Assembly: GCA_033065855.1 (NCBI GenBank)
Contig: JAVXUO010002934.1
Coordinates: forward strand, 186,001 to 250,000
Direction of reading: 5' to 3'
DNA: 64,000 nucleotides
Source: Escallonia rubra
Lineage: Eukaryota > Streptophyta > Magnoliopsida > Escalloniales > Escalloniaceae
The notes under the pieces were generated by a model. That model saw only the letters and a program-made list of their open reading frames with translations. It was not told the DNA's origin and did not search any database. This document shows positions 46,200 through 56,155 of this stretch, one piece after another (within the stretch, counting starts at the first letter, position 1; the number at the start of each line of letters is the position of its first letter). Both the position numbers and the translations under genes were made by a program.

Positions 46200-48160
46200 G
46201 CAAAATACCCTGTGGCAGTCATCGCCCCAACAATAATCTAATTCACAACTTTAAAATAACTTTTCGGGTGTCTCACACCCTTCTCGAATTAACTAAAAGT
46301 CATTCGGGAAATTCGTGTAATGTAAAATTAGGAAAATAGCCCCCGATGAGCGGCAAATTACCGAAATGGCCCGGGCTTCATTAGGACCCCCAACGCCCCG
46401 CGAATCGGCTTCAAATCAGCCTTTCAGGTGCTTTGCTTACATTTCTGAACTGCAAAGTCGTTTGAAAAACTTGACACCGTAAAATTACCAAAATACCCCT
46501 CTCGGGGCGGCAAATTACCAAAATGCCCCTGGAATCAGAAAAAATCTCAAAAGTGCTTGAAGATGCATTTTTAAGGTTCCCGAATTGATTAGTGATGTAA
46601 GAAGTATTGTACGGAAGTTTCGCCCAAAAATCCTGAACCGGTTTCCGGATCGAGCGCTTAAAACCCCGTTCGGCAAAAAATTGCTACGGGCTTCGGAATA
46701 GCCCGAATTCCTGGGGAATGGAACTTCCCAGCATCCTAGGGTTCTCAAAAAGTTTCGCGCGAAATCGCGCTAGCTTGATAGTTTAAATTACACTGCGAAG
46801 TTACAAGGTTGCGCGTATCACTTAACACCTTTTCAGTCTTTGGAAAAATCTAAAATTTTTATCTGATATAGATCCTTTCAAAATAACCAGGGTCTATTTT
46901 TTGTACTTTGGCAGAATCTAACTCTAGCTATTTTTTATAAATTCGTGAAAAACTGTCTAATTAAGTTTTCACCTTTAGCGACCCCAACACCCCGCGAATC
47001 GCCTTAAAAGCATCATTTCAGGTGCTTTTCTTACATTTACGGACTGAAAAGTCGTTTGAAAAATTTGACACCGTAAAATTATCAAAATACCCCTCTCGGG
47101 CGTCGAATTACCAAAATGCCCCTGGCATCAGGAAAAATCTCAAAAGTGCTTGCAGATGCATTTTTAAGGTTCCTGAACTGATTCGTGATGTAAAAACTAT
47201 TTTACGGAAGTTTCGCCCAAAAATCCCGAACTGGTGTCCGGATCGAGCGCGTAAAAGCCCGTTCGGCAAAAAAATTGCTGACGGCTTCGGAATGGCCCGA
47301 ATTCCTGAGAAATGGAACTTCCCAGCATCCTAGGGTTCTCCAAAAAGTTTCGCGTGAAATCGCGCTAGCTTGATATTTTAAATTACACTGCGAAGTTACA
47401 TGGTTGCGCGTATCAGTTAACCCCTTTCCAGTCTTTGGAAAATTCTGAATTTTTTTCCTGATACAGAGCTTTTAAAAATAACTAGGGTCTTTTTTTTGCA
47501 CTTTGGCAAAATCTAGGTCTAGCTATTTTTTATAAATTTGTGAAAAACTGTCTAATTAAGTTTTCACCTTTAGCGACCCCAACGCCCCGCGAATCGGCTT
47601 CAAATCAGCCTTTCAGGTGCTTTGCTTACATTTACGGACTGAAAAGTCGTTTGAAAAACTTGACACCGTAAAATTACCAAAATACCCCTCTCAGGCGGCG
47701 AATTACCACAATGCCCCTGGCATCAGGAAAAATCTCAAAAGTGCTTGAAGATGCTATTTTAAGGTTGCTGAACTGATTCGTGATGTAAAAAGTATTTTAC
47801 GGAAGCTTCGCCCAAAAATTCCGAACCGGTGTCCGGATCGAGCGCTTAAAAGCCCGTTCGGCAAAAAAATTGCATACGGCTTCGGAATGGCCCGAATTCC
47901 TGGGGAATGGAACTTCCCAGCATCCTAGGGTTCTCAAAAAAGTTTCGCGCGAAATCGCGCTAGCTTGATATTTTAAATTACACTGCGAAGTTACAAGGTT
48001 GCGCGTATCACTTAACACCTTTCCCATCTTTGGAAAACTCTGAAAATTCTACCTGATACAGATCTTTTAAAAATAACCAGAGTATGTTTTTTGCACTTTG
48101 GCAACATGTAGCCCTAGCTATTTTTTATAAATTCGTAAAAAATCATAATTTTGACGCCCT
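46200..48160 (-). repeat. Right array of about 600-bp units in M3 (inverse of left array)
   Basis: Three units in inverse orientation, with the same landmarks read backwards (for example CATCCTAGGGTTCTC at about 46731, 47328 and 47921). With the left array it forms a giant imperfect fold-back around the PMD gene. Confidence 0.85.
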
Positions 48161-48189
48161 AAAAAATCGCTATTTTCGAATCTTTCAAA

Positions 48190-49320
48190 TGTAATACCCC
48201 GATTTGTAAAAACGTAATTTTGACGCCCTAAACACGAATTTTAGACTATGGTAAGAACAATTTAAGCGTAACACAATTTAAACAATCAATTGGTAAGAAC
48301 AGTTTGAAATTAACGTTGAATTATAAGAAAATTCAAAATACTTACTTGTTTTGACTTGAAAAAAATGACGAAAAATCCACCGATCTTCTAGCGTAAATTT
48401 TTTTTGTTTGTATTGTTGTGGAGATTATGTAGGTGAGATAGGGAGAATGAGGAGAGTGTAAGAAATGATTCGGGGATGAGGGATTTTATAGACAGAAAAC
48501 TGAGGGAGGAAGAGAAGAAAGAACACGGACAAGTCCGTGAGTGAACAGTAGGGTGGGGGATGGGGGAATAACACGTGGGGGTGGGGGGAGGGGAGGAATG
48601 ACACGTGGGGGTGAGGGGAAAGGACACGTGGGGGTGGGAGAGGGGGGGAAAGGACACGTGGGGGGAAAGGGGAATCACGGGTGGGGGAAGGGGGCATCAC
48701 GGCTGGAAAAGGTGCGGGGAAAGGACATAGGGGGAAAAGAAGGGGTGGGGCCAGGGGGGGAGAAAAAAAAATGACAGGGGAAAAGAGGGGTGGGGGCCAA
48801 GGGGGGATACTGCAGATTAATGTGGGAATATGCAAAGGGTGAGGGAGCCGTGGAAGGGGTGGGGGCCAAGGGAGGGGGAGAAAAAAAAAGGACGGGAAAG
48901 AGGGGTGGGGGCCACGGGGATAATGCAGAGGGAATATGCAAAGTAATGTGGGAATATGCGAAGGGTGGGGGAGTGGGCTGGGAATATGCAAAGGGTGGGG
49001 GAGTGGGCCACCGTGGATGGATGGCTTTGCAAATGGCCCAAAGCCAATCGCAACAAAGACTGGCGATTGGCCCAAAGCCAATCGCAAGTCTTTGTGGCGA
49101 TTGGCCCCAAAACCAATCCATTCGCCTGCCATGCCAATCGCCACAAAGACTTGCGATTGGGCTTGGCCCAATCGCACCTCTTTGTTGCGATTGGTATGAT
49201 TGCGGTTGGCCCAATTGTTTGCGCCATGATTAACCAAAATTGCAATTTTGCAATCGCTACTCTTAGTGGCGATTGGGTGGGAAAATAAAATTTTTCCCAC
49301 CGGTGGGTGGGATCGGCCCC
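48190..49320 (-). repeat. Right terminal inverted repeat of M3
   Basis: Inverse of 39449-40330, expanded by a G-rich degenerate tandem region (48540-48920: CACGTGGGGGTGGG-like copies) and by repeats of GAATATGCAAAGGGTGGGGGAG (about 48830-49010). It ends with AATCGCACCTCTTTGTTGCGATT palindromes and the tip. Confidence 0.7.
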
Positions 49321-49338
49321 ATATATATATATTATATA

Positions 49339-50571
49339 TCTATACTACCTATAAAAGTACCAATCTTGTAAATCTTTTTATTCCATTTTTGTCCTTTGTT
49401 AATCACTCTAATAACAATCTTATCCTTTAATAATTACTACTTCATTATTACCCTACCCTTTCATAAATACTACTTCATTATTACTCTACCCTTTCATAAA
49501 TACTATTGTTAATTACTAATTGTGTAATCATTTTGGGTGTTACCCTCCGTTAGTTATTTCAATTTAACAACTTTACCTTCCCTAATTAGTTTTTTTGTAC
49601 TGTGTTTAAGAAACATTAGGTTATAAATTTAATCTAAATCAATATTTACATATTGGGAAACAAAATATGTAGTTGTTAAAAATATATTTATATATATGTA
49701 TGCGTGTGTGGGGGGGGTGTATGCGCGCGCGCACTACCTCTAAAAGTATAAATTTTATAAATTATTTTTTGACGATTATGTCTTCCGTTAATTACATTAT
49801 TATCCTTTTTTTTATTACTCCTTTTTAAATTTTGATGAAATTAGAATAATATTGGGTAATGAATCTATTTTATACATTGATTGAAAAATGAAAAGTGTGA
49901 TGAGAAAGAAAAACATAACAAAAAAGTTCCTTTATTATATTCTTTTAATTTAGTTAAAATAAAATAAATATTAGATATTGACATGAGAATTGTAATTTTC
50001 TTTCTTCATTTTAGGTTAGTAAACAATTAACCAATTGAAAAACTGAAAAACAAAAACAACATAAAGAAACTAAAATTTGTGAAAAATCAATTAAGAAACA
50101 GAAAATTGTTAGGAAAACAAAAAAAAAGGGTTAAATAAAAAAAACAAGGCTCGAATATGGTGCAAATTTGAATTGAAAATATGCTCGGTTATTGCAGTTG
50201 AGGACCGAGTGTTTTGTGTTTCTTATTGATGAAACTTAAAGGACTTGATCTTGAAAATTACAAATCCTAACCATTAACCAATTTAATAATTTACAAAAAT
50301 AAAGACGTAAATTCATTCTTTTAAGTTCTCTATTTGCTTTTATTTTCAACAGTACCATCAAACATTTCTTCAATCCAAAGCTTACAAAGAATATTTTCAA
50401 ACATTGAATTGATTAGAATTGCGATCATCAAATAACATTTCTTCTAAAAAATTCACAAAAAGTTGAGAACATAATTGAATTATATTATTTTTTATTTCAA
50501 GTAAGATAATATTATCACCTCAAATATTTCTCTCGACTATATTCTCGTGCAACGCACGTGCTCTATACTAG
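49339..50571 (+). mobile_element. Non-autonomous Helitron (H4) in a TA tract
   Basis: Starts A|TCTATACTACCTATAAAAG at 49339, a start shared by many plant Helitrons. The 3' end is the hairpin CGTGC-AAC-GCACG (50546-50558) followed by TGCTCTATACTAG|T at 50571. The flanks are (TA)n on both sides. Length is 1233 bp, AT-rich, with no coding frame. Its body lacks the GATTAGGTAGAG signature of H1-H3, so it is a different family. A GT/GC simple repeat lies at 49700-49732. Confidence 0.82.
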
Positions 50572-50776
50572 TATATATATATATATTGAAAAGAAACATT
50601 ATGTAGCGGACGGTATTTTTGACAAATATACCCCTCAATCCCAATTACATCTGTCCGCTACATCATGTAGCAGACTATTTTACTTTCTCGAAAAGAGACA
50701 TCCGTGTTGTCAGCTTTGGAAAAGAGACAACCAACTTTTATTTTCACTTTCCCCCTCATCTCTCATCTTCTCTCTT

Positions 50777-50851
50777 CTGGATGAGCTCCTTCAAGACGGT
50801 GGTTCCCTCGTGGTAGTTGGACAGCACCTCCCGTGTCCGGCGATCGAGGGC
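50777..50851 (-). pseudogene. Second, shorter copy of the sacsin-like fragment
   Basis: Reads RRTREVLSNYHEGTTVLKELIQ on minus and then the same GAGAGAAGATGAGAGATGA-type flank that follows the larger copy. The two copies are therefore a tandem duplication inside M4 made after capture, about 180 bases apart. Confidence 0.75.
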
Positions 50852-50868
50852 ACAACCATCTTTCCCCT

Positions 50869-51096
50869 TCATCTCTCATCTTCTCTCTCTCCCTTGTGAG
50901 CGTGCGAGTGGCGATCGAGGCACAGCCAGACCATGGTGGCGCCAGCGTCGTCGGCGTTCTGGATGAGCTCCTTCAAGACGGTGGTTCCCTCGGGGTAGTT
51001 GGACAGCACCTCCCGTGTCCGGCGGGGATCTTCCAACAGGGGGACTCCGGCGGGAATCCCGGCGGCAGCAGCTAAGCAATGCTTTTCTTGCTCCAA
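50869..51096 (-). pseudogene. Captured fragment of a sacsin-like gene (HSP90-type ATPase domain)
   Basis: The minus-strand frame contains VPLLEDPRRTREVLSN and YPEGTTVLKELIQNADDAGA, then LCLDRHSHA. This is the start of the HSP90-like ATPase (GHKL) module of plant sacsin homologues, in which LLEDFGQ...LTRRIREVL-NYPEGTTVLKELIQNADDAGAT is nearly invariant; Glu and Asn of the KELIQNADDAGA helix are the nucleotide-binding residues. About a dozen residues between LLED and RRTREV are missing. Only about 50 codons of a gene of several thousand are present, so no function is expected. The GC-rich, gene-like codon use contrasts with the AT-rich flanks. Confidence 0.82.
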
Positions 51097-51904
51097 CCTT
51101 CCAAAAGGGTTCCCTGTTCTTTGTTCGGTTTTGTGGCTATGGGCCTAGCAAAAGAAATTTTGGGTCACCGATCAAGCCATTGTCTTCCTCCTCCGCCGCC
51201 GCTGTGCCCATCGGCTCCGCACCGGCTTGGCCGTGCCTGTCTGCGCCTCTGGTGGCTCCGGCGAAGTCCACATAGAACAGGAAACGTCCTATAAAGATCA
51301 CAGCAAATCTGTGTCGAAATAGCAAACTATTGAGGATTTGAAAACTCTTCATTCTCTTTCTATCTTGCCGCTTCAAATAGTTATGGTGTGCTTTGATTTG
51401 GTTGTCATGGGTTTGAAAAATTAGGTTTTTTTTTTTTTTTATCTTTTCGTTTTTGATATAGGGTGATAGAAATGGAGGAGGTTGAAGACCCTAGAACAAA
51501 ATGGCAATCTGTTGCCAGCCAATTTGATGAATGGTTCTAGCCTGCAGGTGGATGTGCTAATTGGATGTGCTCGTTTTGGAGTCTTTTTTACCAATGGCAA
51601 TCTGTTGCCAGCGAACTTCATGAAGATTTGTTCATCAGGATCAAAGTAAGAAGAGAGAGAAAAAGAAAAAGAGAAGACTAGTCCGCTACATAATGTAGCG
51701 AAAACATTAATGACACATAAAAAGTCATACCTCGTTAAGCAGCTCGAGGGTACTTTCGTCAAAAATACCGTCCGCTACATAATGTACCGGACGGACTTAA
51801 AAAAAATGCAAAAAAAAGATATGGGCCGTCACAGATCGCGCGTCGACGGCCAGATCGCGCTAGCAACTTAACCCAGTTTGATAGCGCTCTCAACGAATCA
51901 GCTC

Positions 51905-51906
<2 letters not shown>

Positions 51907-51939
<33 letters not shown>
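51907..51939. repeat. (AT)n tract between M4 and M5
   Basis: A perfect AT run of about 33 bases with one transposon tip on each side (...CAGCTCCC and GGGAGCCGATCCC...). Confidence 0.95.
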
Positions 51940-51942
<3 letters not shown>

Positions 51943-52318
51943 AGCCGATCCCTATCTACCGGTGGAGAAATAACAATTTCTCCACCACATATCTGGCCAT
52001 CCACATGTACCAGTGGATGGGCCAGGTTTGACTTTTTTTTTTTCAACAAATGCTAACCACTTATAAGAGTGGCGGTTAGTACAAAAGCCAAAAATACCCT
52101 TTCATGTGCAAAATACCCTAACCGTTATTCTTTGTAGCGGTTACATGGATCCCCTTTTTCACTCCTTCGGCAGATTCATTCCCATATTCCTTTATACTCT
52201 CTTTCTCTTCCTTCCCCACTTTCTCCATCATCTTCATTCTCCCAATTCATTCTTCCATCATCTTCATCCTCCCAAATGACACCTCCATAATCTCCACCAT
52301 AACACAAACAAAAAAATC
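51940..52318 (+). mobile_element. MULE 'M5': left-end fragment of an M1-type element
   Basis: GGGAGCCGATCCCTATCTAC and the following 370 bases match 30109-30545 of M1 closely, including the AAAATACCCTTTCATGTGC block, the CTCCATCATCTTCATTCTCCC run and ACACAAACAAAAAAATCC. Homology stops there. There is no right end and no gene. Confidence 0.8.
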
Positions 52319-52319
52319 C

Positions 52320-52438
52320 AATGAACTGTAGATATGATGCCACGATGCAAAAATAAAAATTTAGGATTTTTGGACTTTTTTTTGGGCCTCCACCACCGCC
52401 TTACGCCTGGGCGCCTAGGCGGGCCTTTGATAACACTG
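52320..52438 (-). mobile_element. hAT-like terminus (fragment), tentative
   Basis: Minus-strand reading from 52438 is CAGTGTTATCAAAGGCCCG followed by CCTAGGCGCCCAGGCG. This looks like the inverted-repeat tip of a plant hAT family, but no partner end or 8-bp duplication was found. It occupies the last bases before the right piece of element X resumes, where LTR B's 5' terminus would have been expected. Confidence 0.35.
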
Positions 52439-52718
52439 GTTGGGACGTAGGTCAGACGGAGGGGGGGGGATCTGAAGAGGCAGTGGCGGTTGGGGGGTGA
52501 GGCAGATGGAGGGACCAGACGGTGGTGTGTGCAGGTGCTCTGTGTACGAGCGTGGAGGAGTCCAGGTGTTTTGGGGGAAAAAGGCCATCTAAAATTTGAG
52601 GGAAATTGAAGAGGACTATGGGGGGTGGGGGTGGGGGGGATGTGGGGTGCAAGTACTTTTTGGAGGGAAAGATCTGATTTGAAGAGAGGGGAAGCTCTCG
52701 GGCGTGGGGGAAGGGACC
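52439..52718 (-). repeat. Right inverted repeat of X, outer piece
   Basis: Inverse of 14873-15178 at roughly 80% identity by eye. It begins with GTTGGGACGTAGG, continuing exactly from the break at 19354. Sequence beyond 52718, to about 53070, has no counterpart on the left because LTR A lies there. Confidence 0.7.
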
Positions 52719-53070
52719 AGAACATGGGTCGTTCTTTTGAGGGGTAGGGGTAATTTGGGAATAGCAAATTAAAAGAGTTCCAAAAATCTATTTTTAACCT
52801 CTTCCCTTGTTTAGAAATTTTAAAAAGCAGTCCCACTTTTCACAGTTTTTCAAGACAAACCCACATTCAGTAAAGTTTTTATCCCAAAACCTCTCAAAAC
52901 CTAAGGCTCCGTACGTTTACCTTATTCGTTTTATATTTTTTGTAATGATGATAAAAAAGATTCTTTTTTATGTACTTTTACTATTTTCTGTTTTATTTTG
53001 GGTATAATTACTCAAATCTTTCTATCTTAAAAGTGTAATGTGTTTAATCATGTTTCTACACATTTTTAGT
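52719..53070. other. Unassigned spacer between X and the hAT element
   Basis: AT-rich with short frames and no recognised feature. The first 100 bases could be the outermost part of element X. Confidence 0.3.
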
Positions 53071-54528
53071 TAGAGTTGTCAAAAGGGCCGGGCGGCCCGC
53101 GGGCTGGCCCGACCCGGCCCGGTTCTGGCCCGGGCTGGCCCGGCCCCGTCCATGAACAGTAGCGGCCCTGCACAAGGGGGCTTGGGGCCTGGGCCTGGAC
53201 CAGGCCTTCAGATTCTGCGAAAAAGCCCGGCCCGGCCCGGCCCGGAAACGGCCCGGTTTTGGCCCGGCCCGAATCCAGCCCGGTTTTGGCCCGGGCTTGG
53301 CCCGGTTCTGCGGCCCGGTTCTGGCCCTGTAGGCCTGTTTGGCATTTTCTGTTTCATTTCTCTTCTATGTTTCCTGTTTTCTTGTTTTTTTGTTTTCTGT
53401 TGGTTCTTCTTTCTTTCCCATAAGGGAAAGGTTTTCCCTTTTTTTTCTTTCATTATCTTCCACCCAATGCATCCATTATCCAGATATCCCATATTTTAAC
53501 ATTTAACTAACATAGTAATTGTAAGTTGTAACAAGGAGGAGGTGGCAAGACTATAAAACATGGTTTTTTTTAATTATTTTTTATAAAATTACACAAATAT
53601 CCCTAAACTTTACGTATTTATAAAAGCACCCCAAACTTTGAGAGTCATGGTGATATTATTGAGAAACGTCTCTATAAGAATATTGTTGCTCCGCACTTAG
53701 GATAATTAGCAATCATTTTTCAGTAGACTTTCGGACAAAGAAACGTAATCTTGGGACATATTTTGAGATCGAGATTTGTGTACTATTCGAATTATACTTA
53801 CAAGATTTTCTTTGATTGCACGATTTTGACAAATCTCATATTCACGTCTCTTACGAAAACAACAAGAATTGGCACACAAAAAGAAAACATTTTTTTGCTT
53901 CTCGCTTTTGCTCTAGTTCTTTTTTAGTATTGAGGAATGATAATGGTAAAATATAAGAGCGCATCAACAATAAAGTTTTTCGAGCCTCAACCCATTATTA
54001 AAAGTAAAAGTAGCCTACAACAGTTTGCTCTATATAACCATCATTGTCGCTAAATGTTATTAGTGTCATTTTGCATGCATTCTTTTAACAATTGTTTTAG
54101 CATTACAATCGTTTTGCATACGTTCTTTTAAGAATTGTTTTAGCGTTATAAAATAAAAGTTACTAGACATATTTAAAAGGAAATACTCATGTAGTAACCA
54201 ATTCTTTTTTCCAAATTCAAGATAAATTCATGAGGAAGTTGTATCTCTAATAAAACAACATTATGAGTAAAGAGGGATAATTATAGCCAATTAAAGAAAG
54301 AAATTACAAAAAAAAAAAAAAAAAAATTTGGGCCCGGGCCCGGCCCAAGCCCGGCCCTAAATATTGGGCCTAGGGCCAGGGCTTGGACTGGGCCTAGCAT
54401 TTCTCCCAGTCGGCCCGGCCCGGCCCGGCCCGGTTGGCAGCCCCACAGGCCCGGCCTCGGCCCGGCCCCACAGCAGGCCCGATGGGCTTGGGCTGGGCCG
54501 GCCCAAGCCCGGCCCTTTGACATCTCTA
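53071..54528. mobile_element. Non-autonomous hAT element
   Basis: Tips TAGAGTTGTCAAAAGGGCC (left) and GGCCCTTTGACATCTCTA (right) are inverted copies. They are followed on both sides by dense GGCCCGGCC repeats (53090-53335 and 54330-54515), as in a widespread group of plant hAT elements. The interior (53340-54300) is AT-rich without a transposase frame. No clear 8-bp duplication is left (TTTTTAGT against CGTGTACC), so it is fairly old. Long frames at the ends (53152-53499, 54281-54613) reflect the GC repeats. Confidence 0.72.
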
Positions 54529-54808
54529 CGTGTACCCACGTGGTGACCAGGACCTGAACTTTTGAAAAAAAAAAATACTGAGGCGGGACAATCACGAAGT
54601 TAAAGCACAACATTCAATGCCATTTAAGTGACATATTGTATAACCAATTATCAAGAAATAAATAAACAGCTAGACAAACCCTTGATTTCGATATAAAGCT
54701 GTATGTTGTGGTCTATAAATCTTTAGCATAAATTCTATTTTTCAACGTTTGATTGATATTCATCCACTTAATTAAACTTTTTTATATATCGAACTACTAG
54801 CGTCTTCC

Positions 54809-56130
54809 TGCTGTCACTTGAAGAGAGAGAGAAATTCTTTCGGGAATTACACCTAAACCCCGTTCCCGAGACCGCATTCCTCGAGGCCCCACACCAGTTT
54901 CGACAGTCACCTCTCTCTCTCTCTCTCTGACCGTGAGGACCGTGACCTCCGGTGAGGACTGAGCAAAGGCGTGACCGTTAACGGCTTGACAACGAACACC
55001 GATTCACCGTGACAACATGTCGAGTGACAAAGACGACATGTCGACCTCATCGAGCAGTGAGCATCGGCCACTGATTCACCATGACACCGTGATGCCGACC
55101 AGATCTGGAACTCCGCAACGAGGCGACGACCGTGACTCACTGTTGATGCCGAAAGAGGGTCCTTTGCCACGTCGAGGTGCCACAAGGGATGCAGTCTGAG
55201 TTGGCTTCCAAGTAGACAGTGGGAGACAGCAAGGATGGCGTAAGGGCTGAGGGCAAGGCTCCTCGGGCAGGTCGCGAGGGCTGGCAGTGTCGCGCAGGCA
55301 GGATGACGACGAACAAGGTCAGCAGTCGACGGTCTGTGTCGAGGTGCGGCGTCGAAGGCTCGAAGTCGTAAGTTCAAATGTCTTTCTCTCACTAGAAATC
55401 CAGAGAGAATAGGTTTTAGAGAGAGAAAGTAAAAGTGTCAAATGAGGCAAAACGTCATGAATAAGCTCCAGAATCCACTATATATAGGCACAAATATGCG
55501 CGTGTCATCAGCTGACACGTGTCATCCTGCGGGAGTGACACGTCGCCGCATGGGGTCCCGCAGTCTTGATTGTCCGTCGAATTGCCGGTCCCCGTGTTCG
55601 TGTCGTCCTGCCCTTGCAGCGTCCCTCTGCCTGTCTGAAGAGACTGACCATACTGCGGTAGCATGGTCAGAGTGGCCCGTTGCCCCAGCCTCCAGTCCAA
55701 GCCCTTACTGAATCCCACGGGATGCGTCAAGAGACGCGCCGAGATCCTGACAGCGGTGAGGGTTGCCCCTGCAGCCAACTGCCAGGCGTGTTGGACACGA
55801 TGCCCTCCGAAGACCTGCTCCCGTCCCGGAGTGGCTCGCGGTTCATTGCCCTGACGGTGTCGATGATCGACGGAGACATCAGCGTACATGCTCATGACTC
55901 GATACTCAAAGTCCGTGGCGGTGGGTCCTCGTGCCGTGGCGTTATGTGCGTAGCCCCCTGAAGCTCGTCAGGTGATTGTGTCGGCGATGGCCTTAGGGTC
56001 GTGAGCTCATTCCTGTTGCGAAGGCCGGAGCCTCCGGTTGATTGTGTCTGCGATAACGGTCGTCGCGCATCTACTAGCGATGAGTGAGTGCTGTTGAATG
56101 AGTTGCGTGGGGTGATGGCGGTGGTGAGCA
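54809..56130 (-). repeat. 3' LTR of the Tat element
   Basis: Minus-strand ends TGCTCACC (56130) and GTGACAGCA (54809) form the inverted TGCT...AGCA pair. It is preceded by a polypurine tract. Length is 1322 bp. The outer flank is CTTCC (54804-54808), the candidate target duplication. The U3 part (56060-55960) contains two text blocks resembling the 65-bp satellite unit of the 3' UTR. Confidence 0.65.
55479..55486 (-). promoter_or_regulatory. Probable TATA box of the Tat LTR
   Basis: TATATATA within GCCTATATATAGTGG on minus, about 650 bases into the LTR. Transcription would begin about 25-35 bases further on, near 55450. Confidence 0.5.
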
Positions 56131-56148
56131 GGTCCCCTCCCCCCTTTC
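56131..56148 (-). promoter_or_regulatory. Polypurine tract
   Basis: Minus-strand GAAAGGGGGGAGGGGACC abuts the LTR's TG. This is the expected primer for plus-strand DNA synthesis and fixes the inner edge of the 3' LTR. Confidence 0.7.
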
Positions 56149-56155
56149 AAGGACA

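Larger units (their letters stand above)
39449..49320. mobile_element. MULE 'M3' with very long TIRs and a truncated PMD gene
   Basis: The tips are GGGGCCGATCCCCACCCAC on the left and its inverse GTGGGTGGGATCGGCCCC on the right. The inverted repeats run inward for about 0.9-1.1 kb (39449-40330 and about 48190-49320), ending in shared text around the GATCGGTGGATTTTTCG block that M1 also has at 30560-30600. Inside are inverted arrays of about 600-bp units on both sides (40430-44040, 46200-48160), a nested MULE (40713-42196) and a minus-strand PMD gene (44126-45835). No transposase or ULP part is present, so the element is non-autonomous and presumably relied on an M1-type transposase. Both flanks are TA-rich. 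Confidence 0.75.
50586..51906. mobile_element. Pack-MULE 'M4' with sacsin-like fragments
   Basis: The inverted repeats share CATTATGTAGCGGACGG and TATTTTTGAC (50598-50632 against about 51750-51785 in inverse). On the right the element extends to ...CAACGAATCAGCTCCC at 51906, whose inverse GGGAGCTGATTC resembles the M1/M2 tips (GGGAGCCGATCC). The left tip is missing and the element emerges from a TA run after Helitron H4. Between the ends are two copies of a captured sacsin-like exon piece and a further stretch (51100-51640) of possibly captured but unrecognised sequence. No transposase is present. Confidence 0.65.
14873..52718. mobile_element. Element 'X': long-TIR (MULE/Pack-MULE-like) transposon split by about 33 kb of nested insertions
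   Basis: Left inverted repeat 14873-15415. The right inverted repeat is in two pieces, 19160-19354 and 52439-52718. The piece at 19160-19354 matches 15165-15390 in inverse (for example GAATCCACAAACA and ATGCATGTCGCCGTGAAGAT). The piece at 52439-52718 continues exactly where the first stops and matches 14873-15178 (shared AAAACACCTGGACTCCT, CAATTTCCCTC, CCTACGTCCCAAC). The bases GTTGG occur at both break ends (19350-19354, 52439-52443), as expected of a 5-bp target duplication. The interior (15420-19160) holds a spliced HMG-box relic and a decayed Copia piece. Long TIRs plus a host-gene scrap suggest a Pack-MULE, but the outer ends are not resolved, so the superfamily is an inference. Confidence 0.6.

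Noticed and set aside
48425-49300. 291-codon open frame on minus and overlapping frames on plus
   Set aside because: Low-complexity terminal inverted repeat of M3. The same kind of frame appears in the left repeat at 39666-40205. No domain.
52264-52836. 190-codon open frame on minus
   Set aside because: Runs across three unrelated pieces (M5 end, hAT-like tip, right repeat of X). Its mid-part matches the non-coding left repeat at 14880-15180.
53152-54613. GC-rich open frames at both ends of the hAT element
   Set aside because: Translation of GGCCCGGCC repeats; no transposase motif.
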